DNA of 64,000 nt from JASGKO01 sp049840595 (GTDB lineage Bacteria; Verrucomicrobiota; Verrucomicrobiia; Chthoniobacterales; Chthoniobacteraceae). Numbering within the stretch: the stretch's first letter is position 1; each line of letters starts with the position of its first letter. Of the stretch, positions 36,863 to 45,749 are shown piece by piece. Where the stretch lies: contig JASGKO010000016.1 in the NCBI GenBank assembly GCA_049840595.1, forward strand, positions 26,176 through 90,175. The letters run 5' to 3'. Both the position numbers and the translations under genes were made by a program. The notes beneath the pieces are model-generated. The model was not told the origin of the DNA, made no database searches, and saw only the letters and a list, made by a program, of their open reading frames with translations.

Positions 36863-37741
36863 ATGAACAAACGCGCAATCATCCTCGCCGGTGGAGCAGG
36901 CACCCGCCTCTATCCGCTCACGCAAATCGTCTGCAAGCAACTGCTCCCGGTTTACGACAAGCCGATGATCTACTACTCGCTGGCCACCCTCATGCTTGGC
37001 GGCCTGCGCGAGATCCTGCTCATTTCCACGCCGAAGGATCTGCCCACCTTCAAGGCATTGCTCGGCGACGGCTCGCAGTTTGGCGTCCGCTTCGAATACG
37101 CCGAGCAGCCCAAGCCCGCCGGCATCGCCCAGGCCTTCGTCATCGGCGCGGATTTCATCGGCGACAAGGGCGCGACCCTCATCCTTGGCGACAACATTTT
37201 CTACGGAAACCTCGACTTCTACCGCCAGGCCCTCGCCGCGAAACAAGGCGCATGTGTCTTTGGCTACAAGGTCCGCGATCCCGAGCGCTACGGCGTGGTC
37301 GAGTTCGATGTGGAAGGCCGCGCGGTCAGCCTCGAGGAGAAGCCCAAGCAGCCCAAGAGCAACTACGCCGTCCCTGGTCTCTACGTGTACGACGAGCAGA
37401 TCGTGGACATCGCGACCAACCTCAAGCCCAGCGCCCGCGGCGAACTGGAGATCACCGACGTCAATCTCGAATACCTCCAGCGCGGCCAGCTCAATGTGAA
37501 GCTGCTCAGCCGTGGCATGGCCTGGCTCGACACCGGTACGCAGGAGAGCCTGCTCGAGGCCAGTAACTACATCGCCACCATCGAACACCGCACCGGCCTC
37601 AAGGTCGCCTGCCTCGAAGAGATCGCCTACTACATGGGCTTCATCGACGGCTCCCAGCTCGAAGCCCAAATCGCGAAGCTGCCGAAGAACGAATACCGCG
37701 CCTACCTGCAAAACGTCCTCGCCGAAGGCCGCCCTAATTAA
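36863..37741 (+). CDS. rfbA: Glucose-1-phosphate thymidylyltransferase
   Basis: 292 residues. Nucleotidyl-transfer motif IILAGGAGTRLYPLTQIVCK, followed by QLLPVYDKPMIYYSLATLML, ILGDNIFYGNLDF, VEFDVEGRAVSLEEKPKQPK and RGMAWLDTGTQESLLEASNY. It makes dTDP-glucose from dTTP and glucose 1-phosphate, the first step to dTDP-rhamnose. rfbB, C and D do not follow. Start ATG 36863, just downstream of the glycosyltransferase. Confidence 0.96.
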   Translation: MNKRAIILAGGAGTRLYPLTQIVCKQLLPVYDKPMIYYSLATLMLGGLREILLISTPKDLPTFKALLGDGSQFGVRFEYAEQPKPAGIAQAFVIGADFIGDKGATLILGDNIFYGNLDFYRQALAAKQGACVFGYKVRDPERYGVVEFDVEGRAVSLEEKPKQPKSNYAVPGLYVYDEQIVDIATNLKPSARGELEITDVNLEYLQRGQLNVKLLSRGMAWLDTGTQESLLEASNYIATIEHRTGLKVACLEEIAYYMGFIDGSQLEAQIAKLPKNEYRAYLQNVLAEGRPN

Positions 37742-37770
37742 CCGCCAAGCCGCCAGGTTTTAAAGAAACA

Positions 37771-37830
37771 CGCCCCCTCGTTTCCACACTCCGTGTGGGA
37801 ACGTACCTGTCGGCGACACTCAGTGTCGTA
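37771..37830. repeat. Dispersed double-hairpin repeat, copy 2
   Basis: CCCCCTCGTTTCCACACTCC then GTGTGGGAACGTACCTGTCG, then GCGACACTCAGTGTCG. Same order of elements as 33754-33813. It is followed by GTGCTCTCCGTGGTTAAAT and the CCGCCGCGCTCGCCGCGTCC repeat at 37866-37897, which recurs in inverted form near 3511-3540. Confidence 0.8.
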
Positions 37831-37913
37831 GGTTCTCCTCTGTGCTCTCCGTGGTTAAATCATTTTCCCCGCCGCGCTCGCCGCGTCCGCCGCGGTTCCA
37901 TTAAATATAGGGC

Positions 37914-38651
37914 TCAACTGTTCAGCTCCCCGATGATCCGCAGCCCTTCCAGGGTCAGCCCGGGGTGCACCGTCTGAATCTCCGGCATCTTGGCCGCAAT
38001 CAGTTCCGCATAGCCCCCAGTCGCGACGATCTTCAGTCCGCGCGGGTTGCCCAGGTCGCGCCGGATCTGCGCCAGAATTTCCCGCACCAGTCCGCGGTAG
38101 CCATAGACCGCGCCCGCCAGCATCGCATCGCGGGTGGATTTGCCAATTGCGCCCACCGGCTCGGACAGGTCGATTTTCGGCAGCAGCGCCGTTCGGTCGT
38201 GCAGGTAGTCGGTCATGGCCTCCAGCCCGGGCGCAATCACGCCGCCCAGGTATTTTCGATCCCGCGAGAGAATGTCAAACGTGACCGCCGTTCCAAAATC
38301 CACCACCACACACGGGCATCCGTAAAGTGCCGCCGCACTGGCCGCATTCGCCAGCCGGTCGGCCCCGATCCCGGCGGGATTCGGATATTCGATTCCCACC
38401 CCGAGGTTCACCTCCGCACTCACGCGAATCACTTTTCGCCCTTTCAGCAGCCGGGCCAGCCGCTTTTCCGCCGTCGGCACCACGCTGGAGAGAACGATCG
38501 TCGTGGCCTTTTCGGCCCCTTTCAACAGCTCCGGGGTGAGCGAGGCGGTGGGCACTTTTTCAATCCGCCCCACCTTCCCGGCTGTGGCCAGGGCGAACTT
38601 CGTGAAGGAGTTGCTGATGTCGATGAGCAGTGAGCGAGTTGCGGCGGCCAT
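37914..38651 (-). CDS. coaX: Type III pantothenate kinase
   Basis: 245 residues from ATG 38649-38651. N-terminal phosphate loop LLIDISNSFTKFALA (Asp-x-x-Asn), NPAGIGADRLANAASAAALY, VVVDFGTAVTFDILS, GGVIAPGLEAMTDYLHDRTA and the C-terminal VATGGYAELIA. Type III enzymes phosphorylate pantothenate, are not inhibited by CoA and require a monovalent cation. Usually next to birA; here birA is 31 kb away. Divergent from hemB. Confidence 0.93.
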   Translation of the reverse strand: MAAATRSLLIDISNSFTKFALATAGKVGRIEKVPTASLTPELLKGAEKATTIVLSSVVPTAEKRLARLLKGRKVIRVSAEVNLGVGIEYPNPAGIGADRLANAASAAALYGCPCVVVDFGTAVTFDILSRDRKYLGGVIAPGLEAMTDYLHDRTALLPKIDLSEPVGAIGKSTRDAMLAGAVYGYRGLVREILAQIRRDLGNPRGLKIVATGGYAELIAAKMPEIQTVHPGLTLEGLRIIGELNS

Positions 38652-38698
38652 GCGATTGGGAGTTGAGAACGCATCCTGCTTGGAGTCAACTAGCAATC

Positions 38699-39704
38699 AT
38701 GCCCGTTACCGATTCCCATTCGCTGCTTTCGCTCGTTCGCCGTCCGCGCCGCCTGCGGGCCACTGCCACGCTTCGCCACATGGTGCGCGAACACCGGGTC
38801 TCGCCCAGCGATCTCATCCTGCCCCTCTTCATCAGTGAAAAAATCACCGCCAAAACGCCGGTTTCCAGCATGCCCGGCGTCTTCCAGTTCACCCTGGACG
38901 ATGCGGTGGCCGAGTCCATCGCCGCCTGGAAGGATGGCGTGCCCGCAGTGCTGCTCTTTGGGATTCCCAATGTAAAGGATGAGGACGCCTCCCAGGCCTA
39001 TGCCGCCGATGGCATCGTCCAGCGCGCCGTGGCGGCGATCAAGAATGCGGTGCCGGACCTGATTGTCATCACCGATGTCTGCCTTTGCGAATACATGAGC
39101 CACGGCCATTGCGGTATCGTCGATCACGAGCGCGGCACCGTCTGCAACGATCCATCGGTCGAGTTGATCGTCAAAACCGCCGTTTCTCATGCAAAGGCCG
39201 GCGCGGATATCGTCGCCCCGAGCGATATGATGGATGGCCGCATTGGCGCGATCCGCGATGGGCTCGATGAGGTGGGGCTTTCCGACGTCATCATCATGAG
39301 CTACTCCGCCAAGTTCTGCTCCGCCTTCTACGGCCCCTTCCGCGAGGCCGCCGAGAGCGCACCCCAGTTTGGCGACCGCCGCACTTATCAGATGGACCCC
39401 GCCAACGCCGCCGAGGCCCTGCGCGAGACCGGGCTCGATGTGGACGAGGGTGCGGATATCGTGATGGTCAAGCCCGGCCTGCCCTACCTCGACCTGCTCT
39501 GGCGGGTGAAGGAGCGATTTGAACTTCCCACGGCCGTCTATAATGTGAGTGGCGAATATGCCATGATCAAAGCTGCCGCCCAGCAGGGCTGGCTTGACGA
39601 GCGGTCCTCGGTTCTGGAGGCTCATGACTGCCTTCAAGCGCGCCGGGGCGGATTTGATTATCACCTACTGGGCGCGCGAAGTCGCCCGCTGGCTGCGCGA
39701 ATAA
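38699..39704 (+). CDS. hemB: Delta-aminolevulinic acid dehydratase (one frameshift)
   Basis: Starts MPVTDSHSLLSLVRRPRRLR. Zinc-type cysteines in TDVCLCEYMSHGHCGIV, first Schiff-base lysine in MSYSAKFCSAFYGPFR, second in YNVSGEYAMIKAA. A one-base insertion at about 39624 (GAGGCTCATGACTGCC) shifts the frame; removing it gives EALTAFKRAGADLIITYWAR and stop TAA at 39702-39704. Without correction the frame runs on into the next gene and makes a false 936-residue fusion. It condenses two 5-aminolevulinates into porphobilinogen. Confidence 0.94.
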
Positions 39705-39724
39705 GTAAACTCCCCCTCATCCCT

Positions 39725-41440
39725 ATGTCGTCGTCTCTCTCCCGCTTTTTCGTTTCCTGCGGACTCACCGTCCTGCTTTGGCTGGCGGGGGATGAGATGG
39801 TGCTCGCACTCGCGCCGAAGGATTACGCAGTGCAGCTTTCCGCGACGGTGAGTTCCTCGCCCGCGCGTATTACGCTGTCGTGGGTGGCGGATTCCGCCGC
39901 GCTTCAGTATAAGATCTTCCGTAAGAAGCAGGACGATTCGCAGTGGCAAAAGCTGGCCGTTGTGGCAGGCAGTGCGGCCTCCTATGCGGATTCGACGGTG
40001 CAGGTGGGCACGCTGTACGAATACCGGGTAAACAAGGTCGCGGCCGATCATGTGGGCTACGGCTACCTGGTTTCGGCGATCGACTACCCGCTGGTGGAGG
40101 ATCGCGGAACGGTGTTGCTGGTGGTGGAAAGCACCGTCGGCAGTGCGCTGACGACGGATCTGACCCAGCTGCAACAGGACTTGGTGGGCGACGGCTGGAC
40201 GGTGGTCCGGCACGACGTGGCGACCACCGATTCCGTGAAAAGCGTGAAAAACTGGATTGTAAACCAGTATAACGCCAGCCCCACCACCACGAAGGCGCTC
40301 TTTCTCTTCGGCCACGTCCCGGTGCCCTACTCGGGTAATTTCAATCCCGACGGGCATGCCAATCACGTCGGTGCCTGGCCAGCCGACACTTATTACGCCG
40401 ATATGGACGGGGTCTGGACCGATACCACCGTGCGCAACACCAGCGCCGCCCGCAAGGCGAACCGAAACGTGCCCGGCGATGGGAAATTCGACCAGAGCAA
40501 GATTCCCGGGAAGGTGGAGTTGCAGGAAGGGCGGGTGGACTTGTCGAGCATGTCCCTTTTCTTCCCGCAGACGGAGACCGACCTGCTCCAGCAATACCTG
40601 CAGCGCGACCACGCCTTTCGCACCGGGCAACTGGTGGTAAATCAACGGGCGCTGATCGACGATAATTTTGCGGGGATCAAGAACCAGCCCTTTTCCGCCC
40701 GGGCCTGGTCGGATTTCTCCGTGCTCGTGGGGGCGGGCCAGACCACGACGGGCGACTGGCAGGCGAGTGCTAGTGCGGGCAGTTATCTCTGGGCTTACGG
40801 ATGCGGGGCGGGCAACTACGGCTATTGCAACGGGGTGGGGGATTCGAAGACCTTCACCACCACCACCAGCCAGGTGGTGTTTACCGAGTTGCTGGGCAGT
40901 TACTTTGGCGATTGGGATAATGACGGCAATTTTTTGCGGGTGATGCTCGCCAATAACGGCTACGGGCTCACCTGCGTCTGGTCCGGGCGTCCGCAGTGGA
41001 CGTTTGATTACATGGCAATGGGGTTTCCGATCGGGTATTGTACCAAACTTTCGGAGAATAATAATGGTGAATATGTCGCGCTGACTTACCAGCGCGGTGT
41101 CCACATGGCCCTAATGGGGGATCCCACGTTGCGAATGGCATCGGTCCAGCCCGTATCGAATGTGACAGGCTCGGAAACGAGCGGTGGCGGTGTCACATTG
41201 AACTGGAGTGCGTCGTCAGACAGTGTGTTAGGCTATGCAGTCTATCGGTCCACAAGTCTCAGTGGGCCATTTGTCAGAGTGAACGCCGACTTGCTCACCG
41301 GCACGAATTGTTACGACGCAAGTGGAACGACTGAAGATATTTATATGATACGGGCGGTTGCGAGGGTGGTTTCCCCCGAGGGAACTTACTTCAATGCCAG
41401 TCAAGGTGTATTTGTGACGAAAATTGTCACACAACCGTAA
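39725..41440 (+). CDS. Secreted FN3-flanked protein with a possible C25/caspase-like core
   Basis: 571 residues. A signal peptide (FFVSCGLTVLLWLAG) precedes an FN3-like domain (about 40-125). The core (about 128-465) opens with GTVLLVVESTVGSALTTDL, continues FLFGHVPVPYSGN around His197 and YLWAYGCGAGNYG around Cys360, a His/Cys pattern and alternating beta-alpha structure reminiscent of gingipain (C25)-like peptidases. A second FN3 follows (about 480-565). The assignment of peptidase activity is inference. It lies just upstream of phoB, and the Pho-box-like repeats are at its stop codon. Confidence 0.6.
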   Translation: MSSSLSRFFVSCGLTVLLWLAGDEMVLALAPKDYAVQLSATVSSSPARITLSWVADSAALQYKIFRKKQDDSQWQKLAVVAGSAASYADSTVQVGTLYEYRVNKVAADHVGYGYLVSAIDYPLVEDRGTVLLVVESTVGSALTTDLTQLQQDLVGDGWTVVRHDVATTDSVKSVKNWIVNQYNASPTTTKALFLFGHVPVPYSGNFNPDGHANHVGAWPADTYYADMDGVWTDTTVRNTSAARKANRNVPGDGKFDQSKIPGKVELQEGRVDLSSMSLFFPQTETDLLQQYLQRDHAFRTGQLVVNQRALIDDNFAGIKNQPFSARAWSDFSVLVGAGQTTTGDWQASASAGSYLWAYGCGAGNYGYCNGVGDSKTFTTTTSQVVFTELLGSYFGDWDNDGNFLRVMLANNGYGLTCVWSGRPQWTFDYMAMGFPIGYCTKLSENNNGEYVALTYQRGVHMALMGDPTLRMASVQPVSNVTGSETSGGGVTLNWSASSDSVLGYAVYRSTSLSGPFVRVNADLLTGTNCYDASGTTEDIYMIRAVARVVSPEGTYFNASQGVFVTKIVTQP

Positions 41441-41447
41441 AGAAACT
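41414..41447 (+). promoter_or_regulatory. Pho-box-like direct repeats upstream of phoB
   Basis: GTCACACAACC (41426-41436) and GTAAAGAAACT (41437-41447) are tandem units with an 11-bp period; GTGAC 12 bp further upstream (41414) may be a third. It overlaps the end of the preceding gene and lies about 45 bp before phoB. The periodicity matches PhoB half-sites in other bacteria, suggesting autoregulation. Confidence 0.55.
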
Positions 41448-41489
41448 TCTGTTGACCTAAAGGCAAACGTGCGTCAACCATTTGAGCAC

Positions 41490-42173
41490 ATGACCAACAA
41501 AAAGATTCTCGTAGCCGATGATGAGGAAGACGTGCTGAATCTCGTTACGGCTAACTTGAAGAATTCCGGTTTCTCCCCACTAACTGCTGTAGATGGACCG
41601 GGAGCTCTGCAAGTAGCCCGTAATGAGAGCCCCTCGTTGATTGTCCTCGACCTGATGCTGCCCGGAATGAGCGGGCTCGAAGTATGCAAAGTGCTCAAGA
41701 ATGACACGCTCACGGCGCGGATTCCGGTGATCATGCTGACCGCCAAGGCTGAGGAGGTGGATCGCATTGTTGGTCTCGAGTTGGGGGCGGAAGATTACAT
41801 TACCAAGCCCTTCAGCCCTCGGGAACTGGTGTTGCGCGTGCAATCGGTCATCCGCCGGGTGGCTGGTCAGAACGATCCGCAGACGGAATTAAAAGGCCCG
41901 AATCTCACCGTCGATCTCGCCCGCCACAGTGTAAAGGTGAAGGGCAAGCCGATTGAGCTGACGGCAATCGAATTTAAACTGGTGAGCCTCCTCATGGAGC
42001 GCCGGGGCCGCACGCAGAGCCGCGACAAGCTGCTCAACGATGTGTGGGGCTACGAAAGTATCATCGATACCCGAACGGTGGACACCCACGTCCGCCGCCT
42101 GCGGGAGAAGCTGGGAATCGCCGCGGAAAACATCGAGACGGTGCGCGGTTTCGGTTACCGATTTGTGGAATAG
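41490..42173 (+). CDS. phoB: Response regulator, PhoB/OmpR family
   Basis: 227 residues from ATG 41490. Receiver: ILVADDEEDVLNLV (acidic pocket), Asp in IVLDLMLPGMSG, Thr in VIMLTAKAEE and Lys in DYITKPFSPRELV. The C-terminal winged helix has PIELTAIEFKLVSLLMERRG and TVDTHVRRLREKLG. Directly followed by the PhoR-like kinase and close to pst genes, so control of phosphate genes is likely. The longer start (41424) adds codons overlapping the Pho-box-like site. Confidence 0.92.
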   Translation: MTNKKILVADDEEDVLNLVTANLKNSGFSPLTAVDGPGALQVARNESPSLIVLDLMLPGMSGLEVCKVLKNDTLTARIPVIMLTAKAEEVDRIVGLELGAEDYITKPFSPRELVLRVQSVIRRVAGQNDPQTELKGPNLTVDLARHSVKVKGKPIELTAIEFKLVSLLMERRGRTQSRDKLLNDVWGYESIIDTRTVDTHVRRLREKLGIAAENIETVRGFGYRFVE

Positions 42174-42177
42174 CGCA

Positions 42178-43531
42178 GTGAGCTCTCTGGATGTAGAATT
42201 GGGTATGGTGGTCTTATTGATTCTGCTCATCGTATTGCTGGTGACCGGCGTTTTCCTCTGGGTCCGCGAATCGCGGCAATGGCGGAGACTGGCGCTGATG
42301 GCCAATGGCCTGGCCACGGGCATGAATGTGGAGTTGCAGATGTTTCAATCGCTGCGGTTCCGCCACCTCGCCTCTCTGTTCTCGGGGCTGGCCGAGCGGC
42401 ACAAGGAAATGGAGCGTCGGCTGGAGCAGGACAACCTGGAAGCTCCAGGCCATTCTCAAGAGCCTCGTCGAAGGGCTCATGGTCGTGGATGAAAATCACG
42501 TTATCCAGCGGGCCAACGATTCACTGGTCAGCCTCTTCAAGCTGAAGAACGATCCCGTCGGGCAGACAGTGCTGGGGGCTCTCCGTGAAGCCTTGATCGA
42601 CGAGGTGGTCACGGTTGCCTTTGCCAAAGGCGAAGCGATTTCCCGGGAATTTGCCCTGCTCCGGGGCTCGCAGGTGCCCCGTAATTTTACCATCAATGCC
42701 GTCCCGCGCCGTCGCCTCGGCGGCACCTTGCGCGAGGTGGTCGTGGTCTTGCACGACATCACCAAGATGCGCCAGATGGAAGTCACGCAGAAGGAGTTCG
42801 TGGCCAATGTCTCTCATGAGTTGCGCACCCCACTTTCCATTTTCCAAGGGTATGTGGAGACGTTGATCGATTACCCCGCGGTGACCCGCAAGGAACTGCT
42901 CGCCACCCTGGAGGTGATGCGCCGGCATTCGCTGCGCTTGAATGCGTTGCTGGAGGATTTGCAGACGCTGGCCCGCCTCGAATCGCGCCGCGATCCGCTC
43001 GATTATGCGTTGCTGGCGGTGCAGCCCATGTTCGAGCGGCTGGCGACTGACTGGCGGCCGAAGCTGGCGACCAAGAACATTACCATGGACTTGCAAGTCA
43101 AGCCCGGCACCCCGCTGCTCTATGCGGATGAATACCGTTTCGAGCAGGTGATGGTGAACCTGATCGACAATGCCATGAAATACACGCCCGAGGGCGGTTC
43201 ACTCACCCTGCGGGCTGCTCCAGATGAAACCCCGGGCTCGATCGTCGTCCGCGTGGAGGATACCGGAGTTGGCATTCCACCGAGCGACATCCCTTACATT
43301 TTCGACCGCTTCTATCGTGTGGACAAGGCGCGCAGCCGCGATGCCGGTGGCACCGGTCTCGGCCTCTCCATTGTAAAACACATCGTGGGGCTGCACGGCG
43401 GCGAGATCGGGGCGGAAAGCGTTTATGGCTCCGGCACCAGCATCATCATTCGCCTCCCGGGCGCTCCGGACAATGTGGTGGAGATGGGCGCTGAGGACAT
43501 GCTGGAACTGCCCGACCAGGCTGCGGGCTAG
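42178..43531 (+). CDS. phoR: PhoR-like sensor histidine kinase (one frameshift)
   Basis: Begins at GTG 42178 (or ATG 42205), 4 bp after phoB. A single transmembrane helix (VVLLILLIVLLVTGVFLWVR), a linker, and after a one-base break near 42438 a PAS-like region (ILKSLVEGLMVVDENHVIQR), HisKA with ANVSHELRTPLSIFQGY, and HATPase_c with VNLIDNAMKYTPEGGS, VEDTGVGIPPSDI and GGTGLGLSIVKHI. The one-helix layout matches PhoR, which senses Pst transporter state through PhoU rather than an external ligand. The break is probably a consensus error. Confidence 0.88.
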
Positions 43532-43869
43532 GTCCTTTCCCGAATTCATTGAAGCGGGTTGGCGGATGACCTGTAGGGCGAAAAGGAGGGACTCAACCGC
43601 TCCACGGGAGCGGCCTTTCCATGACGTGCGTCCTCCCGCCACGCGAAGGGCGCTGAGGAGCGCACCCGTCCCGGTTGCTGGTTTCGGCGTCCCGCCGAGG
43701 ACCGCACTCCAGCGGAGTGCTCCACCCGGAACGGGATGATTGCTTGCGGTGGGCAATCGAGTCCCGGAGAGCCGACGAAAATTTATTCCGGTGGGACACC
43801 TGGGCTCCCCGGATTTCGAGGCCATCAAATTCGTAAATACGATCTGGGGCCGACTTCCGGACTATAACC
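43532..43869. other. Intergenic region with small palindromes
   Basis: No coding frame. Short perfect palindromes are visible: ACCGCTCCACGGGAGCGG (43596-43613) and GCACTCCAGCGGAGTGC (43704-43720), with TCGGCGTCCCGCCGA just before. They lie between the convergent phoR and lpxH-like genes, together with palindrome copy 3. Confidence 0.5.
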
Positions 43870-43939
43870 TGTAACGGCGGTCTATGACCGTCGCCTTTGT
43901 CCAATCCCAATCCGGCGACGGTCATAGACCGCCGCTACA
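43870..43939. repeat. Dispersed 70-bp palindrome, copy 3
   Basis: Left arm TGTAACGGCGGTCTATGACC followed by GTCGCC; right arm GGCGACGGTCATAGACCGCC followed by GCTACA, almost perfectly complementary (one mismatch). Related copies at 17523 and 27572. Between convergent genes, so it may serve as a bidirectional terminator. Confidence 0.9.
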
Positions 43940-43957
43940 GTCGTGAGAAATGCGGCT

Positions 43958-44779
43958 TCAGGCCGTCGGCTGCGGTATGGGGGGCTCGGTGTCCGGGCTT
44001 TCGTCGTCGTTCCCGAGCTGTGCTTTCGCTTCCTCCTTCAACGGAAGAGGGGCTTGGAAATTGGTGATGAGCTGGATCTTTCCCTCAAAGTCCTCCACCA
44101 GTGCGGAGCAGCTCTCCACCCAGTCGCCCGAGTTGTAGTAATCCGTATTCCCGATTTTACGAATGGCCGGAGCGTGAATGTGGCCACAGACCACGCCGCC
44201 CACGTTGTAATCCTGGGCATAGCGCACGATCGATTCCTCGAATTTGCCGATAAAGGATACCGCATCCTTCACCCGCATCTTCACATAGGCGCTCAGCGAC
44301 CAGTAGCCGAGGCCCATCTTGCGCCGGATAAAATTGACCGGCTCATTCAGCCGGAGCAGTGTCTGGTAACCCACGTCGCCGACGAAGGCGAGCCACTTGA
44401 TGTTTTGCACCACGGTGTCGAGCTCGTGCCCGTGAATAATCAGCAGCCGTCGTCCGTCTGCGGTGGTATGCAATGCCCTGGGCTCGATCTCGACCGCACC
44501 GTAGTGCCCGTGAAAGTGGGAGATGAATTCGTCGTGGTTGCCCGGGATGTAGATCACGCGGGTGCCCTTGCGGCCTTTGCGCAGGATCTTCTGGATCACG
44601 TCGTTGTGCGATTGCGGCCAGTAGATGCCGCGGCGCAACTGCCAGATATCGATCAGATCCCCCACCACGTAGAGGGTGTCGAATTCATGAATGCGGAAAA
44701 ACTCGAGCAGCGCTTCGACATTGCTGCCCTTGGTTCCAAGGTGGACATCGGAGATCCAGGCGGTGCGGTAGTGGGCCAT
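43958..44779 (-). CDS. lpxH: UDP-2,3-diacylglucosamine diphosphatase-like metallophosphoesterase
   Basis: 273 residues from ATG 44777-44779. Calcineurin-like motifs: WISDVHLGTKG, YVVGDLIDIWQLRRG, YIPGNHDEFISHF, LIIHGHELDT and VCGHIHAPAIR. The family hydrolyses UDP-2,3-diacylglucosamine to lipid X in lipid A synthesis at the inner face of the inner membrane. LpxH-like proteins also include other phosphoesterases, so the substrate is probable, not shown. The C-terminal 30 residues are acidic and Pro-rich. Confidence 0.82.
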   Translation of the reverse strand: MAHYRTAWISDVHLGTKGSNVEALLEFFRIHEFDTLYVVGDLIDIWQLRRGIYWPQSHNDVIQKILRKGRKGTRVIYIPGNHDEFISHFHGHYGAVEIEPRALHTTADGRRLLIIHGHELDTVVQNIKWLAFVGDVGYQTLLRLNEPVNFIRRKMGLGYWSLSAYVKMRVKDAVSFIGKFEESIVRYAQDYNVGGVVCGHIHAPAIRKIGNTDYYNSGDWVESCSALVEDFEGKIQLITNFQAPLPLKEEAKAQLGNDDESPDTEPPIPQPTA

Positions 44780-44854
44780 GCACCATGATTGAGCGGAATG
44801 CGAGGTTCGAATGTCAAAGTTGGAATGTGGCCGGGGTGCAGAATTCACATGGTT

Positions 44855-44865
44855 GTCACATAACT
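44855..44865 (+). promoter_or_regulatory. Possible single Pho-box-like half-site
   Basis: TTGTCACATAACT between the divergent lpxH-like gene and the 63-residue gene shares TTGTCACA with the two other sites. No second unit is spaced at 11 bp, so this is weak. Confidence 0.25.
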
Positions 44866-44911
44866 TTTATCCATCCATGATTATGGTAAGATCGCGATTG
44901 GAAGGTGCGCT

Positions 44912-45103
44912 ATGACTGAACTCGAATTCACCGTACAAGACGAACCGCTCCGGGGCGACCAGGACGAGCGAGCGGATGGGACGAAAAATCCGCTTCCGGT
45001 GCTGTCCCGGAAGATTAATGACGTGCTTCGCGATGCCTACCGCCGTAATACCCAGGACAAATGGACCGAGGAAGCGCTCCGGGCCTGCCTAGGGAGTGTT
45101 TGA
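44912..45103 (+). CDS. Small hypothetical protein (63 aa)
   Basis: Begins MTELEFTVQDEPLRGDQDER after a GGAAGGTG ribosome site. It is acidic, then contains a helix (VLSRKINDVLRDAYRRNTQD) and ends ALRACLGSV. No signal or membrane segment. Not recognised. The codon composition is ordinary for the region. It lies upstream of the second small gene and of the phosphate block. Confidence 0.5.
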   Translation: MTELEFTVQDEPLRGDQDERADGTKNPLPVLSRKINDVLRDAYRRNTQDKWTEEALRACLGSV

Positions 45104-45211
45104 TTCGCCGCTCCGGCAGGCGTTCAGGCAGCGGAACCCTCCGAAACTGCGGAGGCCGCTATTTTCTTTATTTCAGCCAGGGGGATCGTGTGGTAAAGGC
45201 TGTCCGCTTTT

Positions 45212-45520
45212 ATGAAAGACGAAATCCCGGTCTCCCCGCTCAAATCCGTTGCCGAAGAGTTGGTGTATCTTCGCAAGCAGGTCAAACAAGCCGTGGCCCA
45301 GATCGGGCGTCGTCTTGATGCCGAGATTGTGCAACTGACAGAAGTCGTGGCCAGTGAGGCGGGGTCGGCCAAGATTCCCATGGCCAAGGTCCGGGATGCC
45401 CGGGACATGCTGGCGATGCTTCGCAATCTGGAGATTCGCCCCGAAAAGGCCAAGCGGCGGGATTTGAAAAAGGTGGAGGGGGTTTTGGAGGAATTGCAGC
45501 GGATGCTCGAAAATTGGTGA
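45212..45520 (+). CDS. Hypothetical helical protein (102 aa)
   Basis: Helix-forming throughout: LKSVAEELVYLRKQVKQAVA, IPMAKVRDARDMLAMLRNLE and the C-terminal KVEGVLEELQRMLENW have heptad-like spacing, so coiled coil is plausible. No signal peptide. Family not recognised. The gene is just upstream of the Pho-box-like repeats that precede the porin. Confidence 0.5.
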   Translation: MKDEIPVSPLKSVAEELVYLRKQVKQAVAQIGRRLDAEIVQLTEVVASEAGSAKIPMAKVRDARDMLAMLRNLEIRPEKAKRRDLKKVEGVLEELQRMLENW

Positions 45521-45607
45521 ATTACCTAGGTTTTTCATCATTTTTTTAAGGTGACAAAGGGGCGATTTTCTCTGTAAAAATTCCGGCGTGGCAAAAGATT
45601 CGTAATT

Positions 45608-45640
45608 GTCACACTGCTGTAACCTGATCGTAACAATCAG
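45608..45640 (+). promoter_or_regulatory. Triple 11-bp direct repeat (Pho-box-like) before the porin
   Basis: Three consecutive 11-bp units: GTCACACTGCT, GTAACCTGATC and GTAACAATCAG, each starting GT[C/A]AC or GTAAC. This is the spacing of PhoB half-sites on successive helical turns. It lies 110 bp upstream of the porin start, in front of the porin-pst block. Confidence 0.6.
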
Positions 45641-45749
45641 TGTTTAGCGTTCCCTCGTAGTTGAACTCGAGTTGCTGCCCTTACCCTTTGGGCAGTCGCC
45701 CGTGTGGCGATCGAGGGCCAAGGAGAAAAAACGGTAAAATCAAAACAGA

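Noticed and set aside
38630..41440. A 936-residue reading frame joining hemB and the FN3-flanked protein
   Set aside because: The HemB C-terminus (ITYWAREVARWLRE) is found in another frame and ends at 39704; a signal peptide starts at 39725. The fusion comes from one extra base near 39624.
44912..45520. The two small genes upstream of the porin as one split gene
   Set aside because: They are in the same frame by chance, but two stops and an unrelated sequence lie between, and the second has its own start.
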